Shown in pieces: positions 25,689-36,305 of a stretch of DNA of 64,000 nt. Where the stretch lies: assembly GCF_016427605.1 (NCBI RefSeq), contig NZ_JAELXQ010000001.1, forward strand, positions 808,860-872,859. Reading direction: 5' to 3'. Position 1 is the stretch's first letter. Each line of letters begins with the position of its first letter. Below the pieces are notes generated by a model that had not been told where the DNA came from, made no database searches, and was given only the letters and a program-made list of their open reading frames with translations. The position numbers and the translations under genes are program-made. This DNA is from Ochrobactrum sp. Q0168 (GTDB lineage: Bacteria; Pseudomonadota; Alphaproteobacteria; Rhizobiales; Rhizobiaceae).

Positions 25689-28340
25689 ATGCGTACAGAA
25701 ACCGGCCAGACATTCCGTCTCGAAGATTACCGCCCGACGCCTTACGCGATACCGGAAACAAAGCTCGACTTCACACTAGAGCCTGAGAAAACCATTGTCC
25801 GCGCCGCGCTGACCATCGAGCGCCGCCCAGACACCGCGCCCGGCACGCCGCTGGTCCTCAATGGGGACGAACTCAAGCTCGTCAGCCTCGCCATCAATGG
25901 CACGCCGCTTGCCGATAACAGCTACGCCGCGACGCCCGATCTCCTGACCATCAGCGACCTGCCGGAAGGTGAGCGCTTCACGCTGGAAATCGTCACCGCC
26001 GTCAACCCGACGACCAACCGCCAGCTGTCAGGGCTTTATCGCTCCAGCGGCGTCTATTGCACGCAATGCGAGGCGGAAGGTTTTCGCCGCATTACCTATT
26101 ATTATGACCGGCCCGACGTGCTTTCCGTCTATACGGTGCGTGTCGAAGCCGACCGCGAAGCCGCGCCGATCCTACTTGCCAATGGCAATCCGATTGAAAG
26201 TGGAACGACGGAAGGCAATGCCGACCGGCATTTTGCCGTGTGGCACGATCCGCATCCGAAGCCGTCCTATCTCTTCGCTCTCGTCGCCGGTTCACTTGGT
26301 GTGGTGAAGGATCATTTTACAACCGCTTCCGGTCGCCCGGTCGATCTGGCCATCTATGTCGAACATGGCAAGGAGAAGCGCGCGCTTTACGCGATGGATG
26401 CGCTGAAGCGCTCCATGCAGTGGGACGAGGAAAGGTTCGGTCGCGAATATGATCTCGATGTTTTCAACATTGTCGCCGTGTCGGATTTCAACATGGGCGC
26501 GATGGAAAACAAGGGCCTCAATGTCTTCAACGACAAATATGTGCTGGCCGATCCGGAAACCGCGACCGATGTGGATTATGCCGGCATCGAGGCCGTCATC
26601 GCGCATGAATATTTCCACAACTGGACCGGCAATCGCATCACCTGCCGCGACTGGTTCCAGCTTTGTCTGAAGGAAGGGCTGACCGTCTATCGTGATCATG
26701 AATTCTCCGCCGATCAGCGCTCCCGTCCGGTAAAGCGCATCGCCGAAGTGAAGATCCTGAAGGCGCAGCAGTTTCCGGAAGATGGCGGCCCGCTTGCCCA
26801 TCCGGTGCGCCCGCGCGAATATCGCGAAATCAACAATTTCTACACGGCGACGGTCTATGAAAAAGGCTCGGAAGTCGTCCGGATGATCCGCACGATCATC
26901 GGACCAGACCTGTTCCGCAAGGGAATGGACCTCTATTTCGAGCGCCATGACGGCGATGCAGCCACCATCGAAGATTTTATCCAGGTTTTTGCCGACGTCT
27001 CCGGGCAGGATTTCTCACAATTCGCGCTGTGGTACGATCAGGCCGGCACGCCGCGCGTGGAAGCGGATTTCGATTACGATGCGAAAGCCGAAACCTTCAC
27101 CGTCCGCCTGCGCCAATCGCTGGCACCGACACCCGGCCAGCCGGTAAAAAAGCCGATGCATATTCCAATCGCATTCGGCCTTGTGGGGCCGGATGGCGAG
27201 GATATGACATACACATCCGTTGAAGGCGGCGATGTGCATGACAATGTCATTCACCTGCGCCGCTCATCGGAGGCTATTGTTTTCTACGGCATCCAGGCGC
27301 GCCCGGTTCCTTCACTGCTGCGCGGCTTTTCCGCGCCGGTCAATCTCACCTCCCCGCTTTCCGAACAGGACCTGACATTCCTCGCGCTGAACGACAGCGA
27401 TCCGGTTGCGCGCTGGCAGGCCATGAACAGCATTCTCACCCGCGCCCTGCTTGATGGCGCCAAGCGCATTCGCGGCGGCCATGAGCCGGAGCTGAATGCC
27501 AAAATTGTTGAGCTGGTCGGTCGCGTCGCATCCGACGAGACCCTCGACCCGGCATTCCGCGCGCTCTGCCTGACCTTGCCCAGCGAAAGCGACGTGGCCC
27601 GTGAAATGGGTGATAATGTCGATCCCGACGCTATTCTCGCCAGCCGCGACCATCTGATCGCTGCGATTGGATCGGCCTATGCGGCTGATTTCGCCGGGCT
27701 TTACGACAGCCTCAAGCAGGCCGGCGCTTTCACACCCGATGCGGAAGCAGCAGGCAAGCGCGCCTTGCGCAATGCGCTGCTCGATTATCTGAGCCGCCAC
27801 GAAGGCAACCAGCATCGCGCCGCCCTGCAATATGCAGATGCCGACAACATGACCGACCGCTTTGCCGCGCTGACCGTTCTGGTTCACCGCTTCGGCGATA
27901 CGGATGAAGCGCGGGAGGCCTTGTCCAGCTTCGAACAGCGCTTCGGCAGCGATGGCCTTGTCATGGACAAGTGGTTCAATGTTCAGGCGACCCGCCCCGG
28001 CGAACATGCGCTGAAAACCGTGTGCCAGCTTGGTGCCCATCGCCTGTTCTCGCTCGACAATCCAAACCGCGTGCGCTCGCTGATCGGCTCCTTTTCGGCT
28101 TCGAACCCAACCGGTTTCAATCGCAAGGACGGCGCGGCCTATATGTTCTTCGCCGAGACTATCCTCGCTATCGATCCGGAAAACCCGCAGCTTTCTGCGC
28201 GACTTTTGACCTCAATGCGGTCCTGGCGGTCGCTCGAAGAAACGCGGCGCGAACATGCCCGCGCCGCTCTCGCCCGTATATCGGGTACGTCAAATCTTTC
28301 TACCGACCTGCGAGACATCGTGGATCGCACTCTCGCCTGA
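25689..28340 (+). CDS. pepN: Aminopeptidase N
   Basis: An 883-residue cytosolic M1 zinc metallopeptidase that removes N-terminal residues from peptides. It has the GAMEN exopeptidase motif (MGAMENKGLNVF). The HEYFHNWTGNR zinc site starts near residue 306, with the third ligand in LKEGLTVYRD. The long C-terminal helical domain is of the E. coli PepN type. Length is as expected. I chose the ATG at 25689, where conserved sequence starts. It is divergent from the EamA gene and followed by a terminator-like hairpin. Confidence 0.95.
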   Translation: MRTETGQTFRLEDYRPTPYAIPETKLDFTLEPEKTIVRAALTIERRPDTAPGTPLVLNGDELKLVSLAINGTPLADNSYAATPDLLTISDLPEGERFTLEIVTAVNPTTNRQLSGLYRSSGVYCTQCEAEGFRRITYYYDRPDVLSVYTVRVEADREAAPILLANGNPIESGTTEGNADRHFAVWHDPHPKPSYLFALVAGSLGVVKDHFTTASGRPVDLAIYVEHGKEKRALYAMDALKRSMQWDEERFGREYDLDVFNIVAVSDFNMGAMENKGLNVFNDKYVLADPETATDVDYAGIEAVIAHEYFHNWTGNRITCRDWFQLCLKEGLTVYRDHEFSADQRSRPVKRIAEVKILKAQQFPEDGGPLAHPVRPREYREINNFYTATVYEKGSEVVRMIRTIIGPDLFRKGMDLYFERHDGDAATIEDFIQVFADVSGQDFSQFALWYDQAGTPRVEADFDYDAKAETFTVRLRQSLAPTPGQPVKKPMHIPIAFGLVGPDGEDMTYTSVEGGDVHDNVIHLRRSSEAIVFYGIQARPVPSLLRGFSAPVNLTSPLSEQDLTFLALNDSDPVARWQAMNSILTRALLDGAKRIRGGHEPELNAKIVELVGRVASDETLDPAFRALCLTLPSESDVAREMGDNVDPDAILASRDHLIAAIGSAYAADFAGLYDSLKQAGAFTPDAEAAGKRALRNALLDYLSRHEGNQHRAALQYADADNMTDRFAALTVLVHRFGDTDEAREALSSFEQRFGSDGLVMDKWFNVQATRPGEHALKTVCQLGAHRLFSLDNPNRVRSLIGSFSASNPTGFNRKDGAAYMFFAETILAIDPENPQLSARLLTSMRSWRSLEETRREHARAALARISGTSNLSTDLRDIVDRTLA

Positions 28341-28422
28341 TTCGCGAGCGACGATCCGACTAACCTGATTCGCTCCTGCCGGCAGCTGTTCCGCGGCTGG
28401 CAGGGTGAACAGCTATGTCCTC

Positions 28423-28462
28423 CCGCTCCGCTCTGGCAGGCTGCGGAAGCGGCCCTGTTTTT
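28423..28462 (+). terminator. Likely terminator in the pepN-pleC gap
   Basis: CCGCTCCGC (28423-28431) pairs with GCGGAAGCGG (28443-28452, one bulge) and is followed by CCCTGTTTTT. The rest of the 339-base gap (28341-28679) shows only a TCGTTAACGA palindrome near 28570 and the ribosome binding site of the next gene. Confidence 0.5.
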
Positions 28463-28679
28463 CGCGAGTCTTTTCATGGATTTAGAACAGCCGGCTGACG
28501 AACTGATTCCGGATAAAGGATTGAGATTCATAAGAAAATTAATGGCGAGGCGCGGTCTTTTTTACGTCTCGTTAACGAAATCGCTGGACAGCGCGAATCA
28601 CTTTTGATTCATTGAATGCATTCGGAGGTGGCGTATTCCGAATCACTTCACTCGCAGGCATTTCACGAGGGACCATCAG

Positions 28680-31037
28680 ATGGCGAGCACCGACGCGTAT
28701 GGCGCGCCGGCGGGGACGCATTGCGAATCCGGTCGGAAGAGAAGGAAAGGCAAGGTCTCTGGCCATGTCCGCCTTCTCGCTGGCCCAGCCTATGGCAAAT
28801 TCATCTCGATGGAACCGATTTTACGCCGCCTTGTTCCCGCGCTGATCATCATCTTCCTCGTTATTCTGGGCGTTGCCCGCGTGTTTTCCATGCTGGCCTG
28901 GCATGAGGATATCGAACAGCAGCACAAGGCTTCGCTGTCGGCTGCGACCGCCAATCTGGCGCAGATGATCGAGCGCGTCGCGAACGGCACCAATGCAGGC
29001 GCGCAGCTTTCCGCCAAGGACATTCAGGACACCATTGCCGAGTTTCGCTCGCGCGGTCTCTCCTCCCCGGGAATGACCGTTGCCGTGATCGACGGTCAAT
29101 CGTCAGTCGTGGCCGCCTCCGGCCCCCTGGACGATCTCACCGGCAAGCCGATTGATACCATATTGTCAGAAGCGCAGCCGCTGTTTCTCTTTGCCGAACG
29201 CGCAGGCGTGCTGAAAATTCTTTTGCAGGGTGAAGCCGCCTATGGCGCCTTGTCCAAGCCGCTGACCGCGCCCTATTCCATCATCGCGACGGAAGCGGAG
29301 AATACGATTTTTGCCGAATGGCGGCGCGCCGTGTCGCTCAATGTCACGCTCTATGCGGGCACCACCGGCGTCATGTTCGCCATTCTCTACGCCTATTTCA
29401 GTCAGGCGGCGCGCGCACGCGAAGCCGACGACCTTTCCAATCAGATCCAGCGCCGGATCGATCTGGCCATGGCGCGCGGACGCTGTGGCCTGTGGGACTG
29501 GGACATGGCGCGCGGGCGTATCTACTGGTCGCGCTCCATGTACGAGATGCTGGGCTATGAAGCGCAGGATGCGGTGCTGCCGTTCAGCGATGTCGCTGCA
29601 ATCATCAATCCTGAAGACGGCGACCTCTATTCTCTCGCCGAGCAGGCGGCGGCTGGCGACTTCTCCCATGTGGACCGCGTGTTCCGTATGCGTCATGCTG
29701 ACGGGTCTTGGGTCTGGATGCGGGTGCGCGCCGATATTGCCGCTGAAGGCGACCTGCATCTGGTCGGGATTGCTTTTGACGTCAGCGAGCAGCACCGCTT
29801 TGCGGAAGCGACAGCAGAAGCCGACATGCGCATTCGCGAAGCCATCGAGAACATCTCGGAAGCCTTCATCCTCTGGGATTCCAATAACCGTCTGGTGATG
29901 GCGAATTCGAAGTTCAGCGAATATGCGGGCCTGCCGGTCTGGACGCTGAAGCCGGGCGTACCGCGCAATGAAGTCGACGCCCACACGCGTCCGTTCACAT
30001 TCGAACGCCGCATGGCCAACGAACACAACCGCGCAGGCGGGCAGACTTTCGAGCGCCAGCTCAGCGACGGTCGCTGGCTGCAAGTCAACGAACGCCGCAC
30101 GCAGGATGGCGGTCTCGTTTCCATCGGCACCGACATTACCCAGCTCAAGCTGCATCAGGAACGTCTGGTGGATAGCGAACGCCGTCTGATGGCGACCATT
30201 CACGATCTGTCGATTGCCCGTAAGGGCGAGCGCGACCGCGTGCGCGAACTGTCCGAACTTGCCCGCAAATACGGTCAAGAAAAGGAACGCGCCGAAGCGG
30301 CGAACCGCGCCAAGTCGGAATTCCTCGCCAATATGTCCCATGAGCTGCGCACGCCGCTCAATGCGATCATCGGCTTTTCGGAAATGATCCAGGCGGGCAC
30401 GTTCGGGCCGCTCGGCTCCGACCGCTACGAGGAATATATCAACGACATTCACACCAGCGGTAACTTCCTGCTGAACGTCATAAATGACATTCTCGACATG
30501 TCGAAAATCGAGGCCGGTCATTTCTCGCTCGACCGCGAGCAGATTGATCTCTGCCCGCTCATCAATGAGACGGTGCGCATGATTTCACTGCAGGCCGACG
30601 AGAAGAACATCACGGTCGAGACACGGATCGAAGACGCCATGCAGCTCTATGCCGACCGCCGCGCGGTCAAGCAGGTGCTGATCAATCTCCTGTCCAATGC
30701 GGTCAAATTCACGTCGCATAACGGGCATATCACAGTGCGCGCCCGCAAGACCGGATCGGCCCTGTTCATGACCATTCAGGACACGGGCGTCGGTATTCCG
30801 AAGTCCGCATTGAAAAAAATCGGCCAGCCGTTTGAACAGGTCGAAAACCAGTTCACCAAAACCCATAGCGGGTCGGGGCTTGGTCTCGCCATCACCCGCT
30901 CGCTGGCGGAACTGCATGGCGGCTGGCTGCGCATCCGCTCAACCGAAGGTGTCGGCACGGTGGTTGCGGTCAGCATACCCGACCGCAAGGCGGTGCAGAT
31001 CAGCGGGCACAGCAGCGCCGCAATCCACGCGGCGTAA
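28680..31037 (+). CDS. pleC: PAS-domain sensor histidine kinase, PleC-like
   Basis: A 785-residue inner-membrane kinase. Two transmembrane helices (about 50-70 and 222-242) flank a periplasmic sensor. Two PAS-like regions follow (about 265-355 and 385-475), then a coiled linker. HisKA has phospho-acceptor His554 ([21 protein letters not shown]), and the HATPase has [16 protein letters not shown] and GSGLGLA. It belongs to the PleC/DivJ group that sets DivK phosphorylation and cell-cycle asymmetry. The PleC name rests on this HisKA signature and on recalled synteny with glnE and pepN in rhizobia. AGGGA sits 7 bases before the ATG. Confidence 0.75.
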   Translation: MASTDAYGAPAGTHCESGRKRRKGKVSGHVRLLAGPAYGKFISMEPILRRLVPALIIIFLVILGVARVFSMLAWHEDIEQQHKASLSAATANLAQMIERVANGTNAGAQLSAKDIQDTIAEFRSRGLSSPGMTVAVIDGQSSVVAASGPLDDLTGKPIDTILSEAQPLFLFAERAGVLKILLQGEAAYGALSKPLTAPYSIIATEAENTIFAEWRRAVSLNVTLYAGTTGVMFAILYAYFSQAARAREADDLSNQIQRRIDLAMARGRCGLWDWDMARGRIYWSRSMYEMLGYEAQDAVLPFSDVAAIINPEDGDLYSLAEQAAAGDFSHVDRVFRMRHADGSWVWMRVRADIAAEGDLHLVGIAFDVSEQHRFAEATAEADMRIREAIENISEAFILWDSNNRLVMANSKFSEYAGLPVWTLKPGVPRNEVDAHTRPFTFERRMANEHNRAGGQTFERQLSDGRWLQVNERRTQDGGLVSIGTDITQLKLHQERLVDSERRLMATIHDLSIARKGERDRVRELSELARKYGQEKERAEAANRAKSEFLANMSHELRTPLNAIIGFSEMIQAGTFGPLGSDRYEEYINDIHTSGNFLLNVINDILDMSKIEAGHFSLDREQIDLCPLINETVRMISLQADEKNITVETRIEDAMQLYADRRAVKQVLINLLSNAVKFTSHNGHITVRARKTGSALFMTIQDTGVGIPKSALKKIGQPFEQVENQFTKTHSGSGLGLAITRSLAELHGGWLRIRSTEGVGTVVAVSIPDRKAVQISGHSSAAIHAA

Positions 31038-31039
31038 AT

Positions 31040-33982
31040 TTAGACGCTAACGAACTTCTCAAAGCTCGCGCGGACTTCCTTCGCCAGTTCGGTCAGATGA
31101 TGTTCAACGCGCTTGATATCCGGCATATCGGCAGCGCGACAGAGAAGATCGATCATACCCGGAATGAACTCGTCTCGCGGGGCATCGCTTCCAAGGCATA
31201 AGCGAATGGTCTGGCTCAAATTCGTGTAAAGCCGATGCGCCTCGACCAGACTGTCGGCAAGGGCCGGTTCCGCATAGGCCGGATCGAGCGAAGCCAGAAC
31301 CTCTTCCGTTCCCAGCGGACGCGGCTTCTTCGTCACTTTTCCGGTCAGCACCGCGAATTGCGCGATGAATTCCAGATCGACAATGCCGCCGGGCTTCAGC
31401 TTGAAGTCCCAGTCATCACGCGGAGGCTTTTCCTGATAGATCAGGTCGCGCATTTCGCGCACGTCCTTGGCGATCTTCTTCACATCGCGCGGCGCTGACA
31501 GCACTTCGTCGATTTCCGCCGTGATATGCGCAATAAAATTTTCGTCGCCATGGATCGGGCGCGCCCGCGTCAGCGCCATATGCTCCCAGGTCCAGGCTTC
31601 GGTGCGCTGATATTTGCCGAAGGATTCGATATGGGTAGCGACGGGCCCCTTGTTGCCCGAAGGGCGCAGCCGCATGTCGACTTCATAAAGCACGCCCTCC
31701 GCCGTCGGGGCGGACAGTGCGGCGATCAGGCGCTGCGTCAGGCGAATATAATATTGCGAGGGGGCGAGCGGCTTTTCCCCGTCCGATTCATCGGCATCCG
31801 TGTCGTGATCGTAAAGCAGGATCAGATCGACATCGGAGCCTGCGGTCAGTTCACGACTGCCGAGCTTACCCATGGCAAGCAGCGCCACCTTCGCACCTTT
31901 GACCTTGCCATGGCGGCGCTGCAACTCGGCTTCCACAGCCTCGAATGCCTTGCCGATCATCAACTCCGCCAGATCGGAAAAAGCGCGCCCGGCGCGCACG
32001 CCGTCTATCGCGCTCGTCAGCAGGCGAATGCCGATCAGGAAACGATGCTCTGCCGCGAAGATGCGCAGCCGATCCAGCACTTCCTCGTAGTCGGTCGCGG
32101 CCCCGAGAAAGACGCGCAACCTTTCTTCCAAATAGGAGCGGGTCGGCATTTCTGAAAAGATTGCCGGATCGAGCAGGCCATCGAACACATGCGGATTGCG
32201 CGTGATGATTTCGGCCAGCCGTGGCGCGGCGCTCATGATCATCACAAGCAGATTGAGCAGGCGCGGGTTGGATTGCAGCAGGCTGAAAAGCTGGATGCCC
32301 GCCGGCAATCCTTGCAGGAAACTGTCAAAACGCAACAGCGATTCGTCGGCGCGTTTGGTCTCGGCAAAGGCGTTGAGGAGCGCGGGCGTCAGCTCGGTCA
32401 GGCGCTCGCGCGCTTCCGCCGACTGGGTGGCGCGATAGCGCCCAAAATGCCAGGTGCGGATGACGCGGCAGATGTCGCTCGGGCGTTCATAGCCCATGGC
32501 GGCAAGCGTCTCCAGCGTACCCGGATCGTCCACATCGCCGGTGAAGACGAGATTGCCCGTCGAGGTGCCAAGCTCCGGCGCCTGCTCGAACAGGGCTGCA
32601 TAGTGCTTTTCTACGATCTTGAGCGCGTCGAGGAAAACATCGGAAAACTGCGCCGGATCGGCATAGCCCATCATATAAGCGACACGGGCAAAGCCTTCAT
32701 CGTCTTCAGGAAGGATATGGGTCTGCTCGTCGGCAATCATCTGGATGCGGTGTTCCACATCGCGCAGGAAGTAATATTCCTTGGACAGCGCATCGCGCGC
32801 CTTCTCCGTGATCCAGCCGCGCTCCGCCAGCTGGCCGAGCATCGGCACAGTCTGGTTGCCGCGCAGTTCCGGAAAGCGTCCGCCAGCGATCAGCTGCTGC
32901 GTCTGGACGAAAAACTCGATCTCGCGGATACCGCCGCGACCGAGCTTCACATTGTGCCCGCGAACGGCAATGTCACCGTGGCCCTTATGGGCGTGGATTT
33001 GGCGCTTGATCGAATGAACATCGGCAATCGCCGCATAATCGAGATATTTGCGCCAGACATAAGGGGAAAGCTCCGCCAGCACCTGACGGCCAGACGCACG
33101 GTCCCCAGCGACGGGCCGCGCCTTGATCATGGCAGCGCGCTCCCAGTTCTGGCCGCGCCCTTCGTAATAATGCAGCGCCGCGCCGACGGGAATCGCAAGC
33201 GGTGTCGAGCCCGGGTCGGGTCGCAAGCGAAGATCGACGCGGAAGACGTAGCCGTCCGCCGTGCGATCCTGAAGGATGCGGACTAGACGCCGCGTCAGGC
33301 GCGAAAACGTGTCCACGCATTCATAAGGATCGCCGATGGCTGGTTTGGTTTCGTCGATGAAGACGATCAGGTCGATATCGGAGGAATAGTTCAGCTCTCG
33401 CGCGCCGAATTTGCCCATGCCCAGCACGATCCAGCCGCAATCCTTGTCGGGCTTGTTCCTGTCGGGCAGCTTGATTTTGCCAGCCGCATCCGCATCGCGC
33501 AGCAAAAAGTGTACGGCAGCACCGGTGCAGGCCTCGGCCAGATCGGTCAGCCAGCCGGTGGTGGCTTCCGTATTGAAAATTTGGGCCAGATCACACAGCG
33601 CGATCAGCACATGCGCTTCGCGTTTGAAGCGGCGCAGATCGGTCATCAGCGAAGCTTCGCTTGCGCCCTCCTCCATGCCGCATAGCGAAACCGCCGTGAG
33701 AATATCGTGCAGCGCGCTTTCGGGCGAAGCAGACACGATACGGCTCAGAATTGAGGGATGCCGGGTCAGCGCCTCGCGAATGAACGGCGACAGATCGAGT
33801 ACCGCCGACAGGAAGGCCGAAGCTTTCTGCGTTTCCAGCAGCGCCGCAACTTCTGAAAGTTCGTCTTCACGAGCCCGCTCTATCAGGTCAACAAGGAAGG
33901 ATCGCGCCCGATCAGCATCGAGCGGCGTCAGCGCACAAAGGTCTCTCTCGAAAAACAGTGCCTTTGTATCGTCAGCCGCCAT
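31040..33982 (-). CDS. glnE: Bifunctional glutamine synthetase adenylyltransferase/adenylyl-removing enzyme
   Basis: A 980-residue cytosolic enzyme that attaches and removes AMP on glutamine synthetase, so it controls nitrogen assimilation in answer to PII proteins. It has two nucleotidyltransferase domains, each with its signature: GMGKFGARELNYSSDIDLIVF (N-half, adenylyl-removing) and MGKLGSRELTAGSDVDLILL (C-half, adenylylating). GAGGGG precedes the ATG. It starts 21 bases after the upstream histidine kinase gene, so it probably shares its transcript. Its stop codon lies 2 bases from that of convergent pleC. Confidence 0.95.
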   Translation of the reverse strand: MAADDTKALFFERDLCALTPLDADRARSFLVDLIERAREDELSEVAALLETQKASAFLSAVLDLSPFIREALTRHPSILSRIVSASPESALHDILTAVSLCGMEEGASEASLMTDLRRFKREAHVLIALCDLAQIFNTEATTGWLTDLAEACTGAAVHFLLRDADAAGKIKLPDRNKPDKDCGWIVLGMGKFGARELNYSSDIDLIVFIDETKPAIGDPYECVDTFSRLTRRLVRILQDRTADGYVFRVDLRLRPDPGSTPLAIPVGAALHYYEGRGQNWERAAMIKARPVAGDRASGRQVLAELSPYVWRKYLDYAAIADVHSIKRQIHAHKGHGDIAVRGHNVKLGRGGIREIEFFVQTQQLIAGGRFPELRGNQTVPMLGQLAERGWITEKARDALSKEYYFLRDVEHRIQMIADEQTHILPEDDEGFARVAYMMGYADPAQFSDVFLDALKIVEKHYAALFEQAPELGTSTGNLVFTGDVDDPGTLETLAAMGYERPSDICRVIRTWHFGRYRATQSAEARERLTELTPALLNAFAETKRADESLLRFDSFLQGLPAGIQLFSLLQSNPRLLNLLVMIMSAAPRLAEIITRNPHVFDGLLDPAIFSEMPTRSYLEERLRVFLGAATDYEEVLDRLRIFAAEHRFLIGIRLLTSAIDGVRAGRAFSDLAELMIGKAFEAVEAELQRRHGKVKGAKVALLAMGKLGSRELTAGSDVDLILLYDHDTDADESDGEKPLAPSQYYIRLTQRLIAALSAPTAEGVLYEVDMRLRPSGNKGPVATHIESFGKYQRTEAWTWEHMALTRARPIHGDENFIAHITAEIDEVLSAPRDVKKIAKDVREMRDLIYQEKPPRDDWDFKLKPGGIVDLEFIAQFAVLTGKVTKKPRPLGTEEVLASLDPAYAEPALADSLVEAHRLYTNLSQTIRLCLGSDAPRDEFIPGMIDLLCRAADMPDIKRVEHHLTELAKEVRASFEKFVSV

Positions 33983-34003
33983 GATCCCCTCATTGAACTA
34001 TGC

Positions 34004-35407
34004 TTATTTCACATCGCCCTGCGGCAGCGGAAATTCCAGAACAGCACGCAGTCCCGGTTCGTTGCTTTCAAGACGAAGCGCGCCACCGTGCAACTTCATG
34101 ACCGCCTTGGCAAGACTCAAACCGAGACCGGAACCCGGCTGTGTGCGGCTTTCCTCCAGACGCACGAAACGTTCGGTCGCCTGTTCGCGCTTGTCCTCGG
34201 GGATACCCGGCCCATTATCGGCCACGGTGATCCGCACCCAATTGGCGTCGCGCTCCATGGCAAGCGACACATTGGCCTCGCGCTCCTCGCCACCGGCATA
34301 TTTGATCGCATTGTCCACGAGATTGGAAACCGTCTGGCCGACCAGTTCGCGGTTGATATGCAGCACCACCTCGTCCAAAGCGCCAAGTGTCAGCTTGACA
34401 TTCGCATCTTCCGCGACAGGCTCGTACATTTCCGCCACATCCCGCACGATGGGCGCGACGGGCAAGTCTTCAAGGTTTTCCGTCGAATAACCGGCTTCCA
34501 GACGCGAAATCATCAGGATGGCGTTGAAGGTGCGGATCAGCTGATCCGACTCACCGATAATATCTTCAAGCGCCCCGCGATATTCGCGCCCGGCCTTCTT
34601 GCCCGCCAATGCTTCCTCGGCGCGATTGCGCAGCCGGGTCAGCGGTGTCTTGAGGTCGTGAGCGATATTGTCGGAAACCTGCTTCAGCCCTTCGTTCAGC
34701 TCCAATATGCGGCCGAGCATAACGTTCAGATTGCCCGAAAGCCGGTCGAATTCATCACCGGAACCGTTGACCGGCAGACGCCCTGTCAGGTCGCCATCCA
34801 TGATACGTTGCGAAGCCTTGGACACGTCATCGATACGCTTCAAGGCGCGGCGTCCGACCACGAGCCAGATCAAAAGCGCGCCTGCGCCCATGATGCCAAG
34901 CGCCAGCATCAGCGAACTACGGATAATATCGCGGAAGCGTTCCGGCTCGCCAAGATCTCGCCCGACCAGCAGGCGCATGCCGTTCGGCAGCGCGATCACC
35001 ACGGCGACGGCGCGATGTTCGCTCTCTGTCCCCTGCTCGCCATAGCGCTTATAGACGAAAGCGCGCTCGACAATTCCGTCCGTATCCAGCACGCCGGGTT
35101 CCACGCTTTCGACATTTCCGGCCAAAATACGTCCCGTCGGATCGGCGACAAGATAGAGGTAAGCGCCGGGCTGGCGCGACCGATAATCGATGGTGCGCAC
35201 GAGCTGCGGAATGCCGCCCCGCGCATAGCTCTTGCCGATGCTCGCCACTTCTTCGCCCAACGCTTCCTGGGTCTGGGCGGTGAGGATCGAAGCCGACAGA
35301 TTGGTCATATAGAAGACCAGAGCGACAGCGCCGACAACGAAGAGAAGCAGATAGAGAGCCGAAAGGCGCACCGCCGTGGTGCGCATAAGCGCAGAAAACC
35401 GGCCCAT
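34004..35407 (-). CDS. Two-component sensor histidine kinase
   Basis: A 467-residue inner-membrane kinase with helices at about residues 14-34 and 172-192, a periplasmic sensor between them and a HAMP domain (RIDDVSKASQRIMDGDLTGR). The HisKA is NIAHDLKTPLTRLR, and the HATPase has NLVDNAIKY, DNGPGIP and GSGLGLSLAKAV. Its ATG overlaps the stop codon of the response regulator (TGATG), a classical coupled pair. glnE follows by 21 bases. The signal is unknown. Confidence 0.88.
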   Translation of the reverse strand: MGRFSALMRTTAVRLSALYLLLFVVGAVALVFYMTNLSASILTAQTQEALGEEVASIGKSYARGGIPQLVRTIDYRSRQPGAYLYLVADPTGRILAGNVESVEPGVLDTDGIVERAFVYKRYGEQGTESEHRAVAVVIALPNGMRLLVGRDLGEPERFRDIIRSSLMLALGIMGAGALLIWLVVGRRALKRIDDVSKASQRIMDGDLTGRLPVNGSGDEFDRLSGNLNVMLGRILELNEGLKQVSDNIAHDLKTPLTRLRNRAEEALAGKKAGREYRGALEDIIGESDQLIRTFNAILMISRLEAGYSTENLEDLPVAPIVRDVAEMYEPVAEDANVKLTLGALDEVVLHINRELVGQTVSNLVDNAIKYAGGEEREANVSLAMERDANWVRITVADNGPGIPEDKREQATERFVRLEESRTQPGSGLGLSLAKAVMKLHGGALRLESNEPGLRAVLEFPLPQGDVK

Positions 35408-36111
35408 CAGTCCACCTTGGCGGCGGTCTGTTTGGTACGCCCGGCCTTCAGCATATAACCCGCCCCGCGCACCGTATGAAGCAGCGGGCCGTCAAAGCCC
35501 TTTTCAATCTTCGAGCGCAGGCGCGAAATATGCACGTCGATCACATTGGTTTGTGGGTCGAAGTGATAATCCCAGACATTTTCGAGCAGCATGGTACGGG
35601 TCACAACCTGACCGGCATGGCGCATCAGATATTCGAGAAGACGGAATTCACGCGGTTGCAGCGTGATATCGACATCCTGACGGCGCGCGGTGTGCGCAAG
35701 CCGGTCGAGTTCGAGATCGCCGACGCGATAGATCGTATCAGCCTCACGCGGGCTGGAACGGCGTTGCAACACTTCCACGCGCGCCAGCAGTTCGGAAAAT
35801 GCATAAGGCTTGGTCAGGTAATCGTCGCCGCCGGCGCGAAGGCCCGTCACGCGGTCATCGACTTCACCGAGCGCAGACAGAATCAGCACCGGCGTTTCCA
35901 TGCCCTTGGCGCGCAGGCCCGCCACAACGGAAAGTCCGTCGCGCTTCGGCAGCATACGATCCACAACCAGCACGTCATAATTGCCGTTTTCCGCCAGGGC
36001 GTAGCCGGTCTCGCCGTCACCGGCGATATCTGCCGAATGTCCGGCTTCACTGAAAGCTTTCTCCAGATAACGAGCAGCTTCGCGGTCATCTTCAATAACG
36101 AGAATTTTCAT
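35407..36111 (-). CDS. OmpR-family response regulator
   Basis: A 234-residue DNA-binding regulator. The receiver domain has acidic residues at 8-9 (EDD), phospho-acceptor Asp51 (VLVVDRMLP) and Lys (YLTKPYAFSEL). A winged-helix domain follows (LQPREFRLLEYLMRHAGQ, DVHISRLRSKIEKGF). It is the first gene of the regulator-kinase-glnE unit. The gene starts 31 bases from a palindromic repeat (36143-36240) that probably lies in or next to its promoter. Confidence 0.9.
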   Translation of the reverse strand: MKILVIEDDREAARYLEKAFSEAGHSADIAGDGETGYALAENGNYDVLVVDRMLPKRDGLSVVAGLRAKGMETPVLILSALGEVDDRVTGLRAGGDDYLTKPYAFSELLARVEVLQRRSSPREADTIYRVGDLELDRLAHTARRQDVDITLQPREFRLLEYLMRHAGQVVTRTMLLENVWDYHFDPQTNVIDVHISRLRSKIEKGFDGPLLHTVRGAGYMLKAGRTKQTAAKVD

Positions 36112-36142
36112 GGCGCCACTTATAAATTACATTCGGTGATAT

Positions 36143-36240
36143 AGCACATCCCGAAAAGTGTAAGACGGTTGTCGGATAAGATGTGCGTAAACAAAACTTA
36201 GAGCGCAGATCTGAAGCTATCAGATCGAAACGCGCTCTAA
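36143..36240 (-). repeat. Bipartite palindromic repeat, copy 4 (inverted)
   Basis: Read on the minus strand it has TTAGAGCGCGTTTCGATCTG and its partner arm, the TTTTGTTTACGCACAT linker and a right module ending TTCGGGATGTGCT. This is nearly the same order and arm sequence as the copy at 23056. It lies between degP and the response regulator gene. Confidence 0.8.
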
Positions 36241-36305
36241 GGGGATGCCAGGCAGTTACCCGCCTGGCATCCGGTAGTTTCAGAGGTTCTCGCGGAAGCC
36301 GTTCA

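Noticed and set aside
34088-35458. Open frame of 456 codons antisense to the histidine kinase upstream of glnE
   Set aside because: Same reasoning: the sense strand encodes HAMP, HisKA and HATPase motifs, and the antisense product is unlike any protein.
36244-36271. Hairpin GATGCCAGGC/GCCTGGCATC downstream of degP as a terminator
   Set aside because: The stem is good, but no T-run follows on the minus strand; the adjoining sequence is the palindromic repeat, so the role is unclear.
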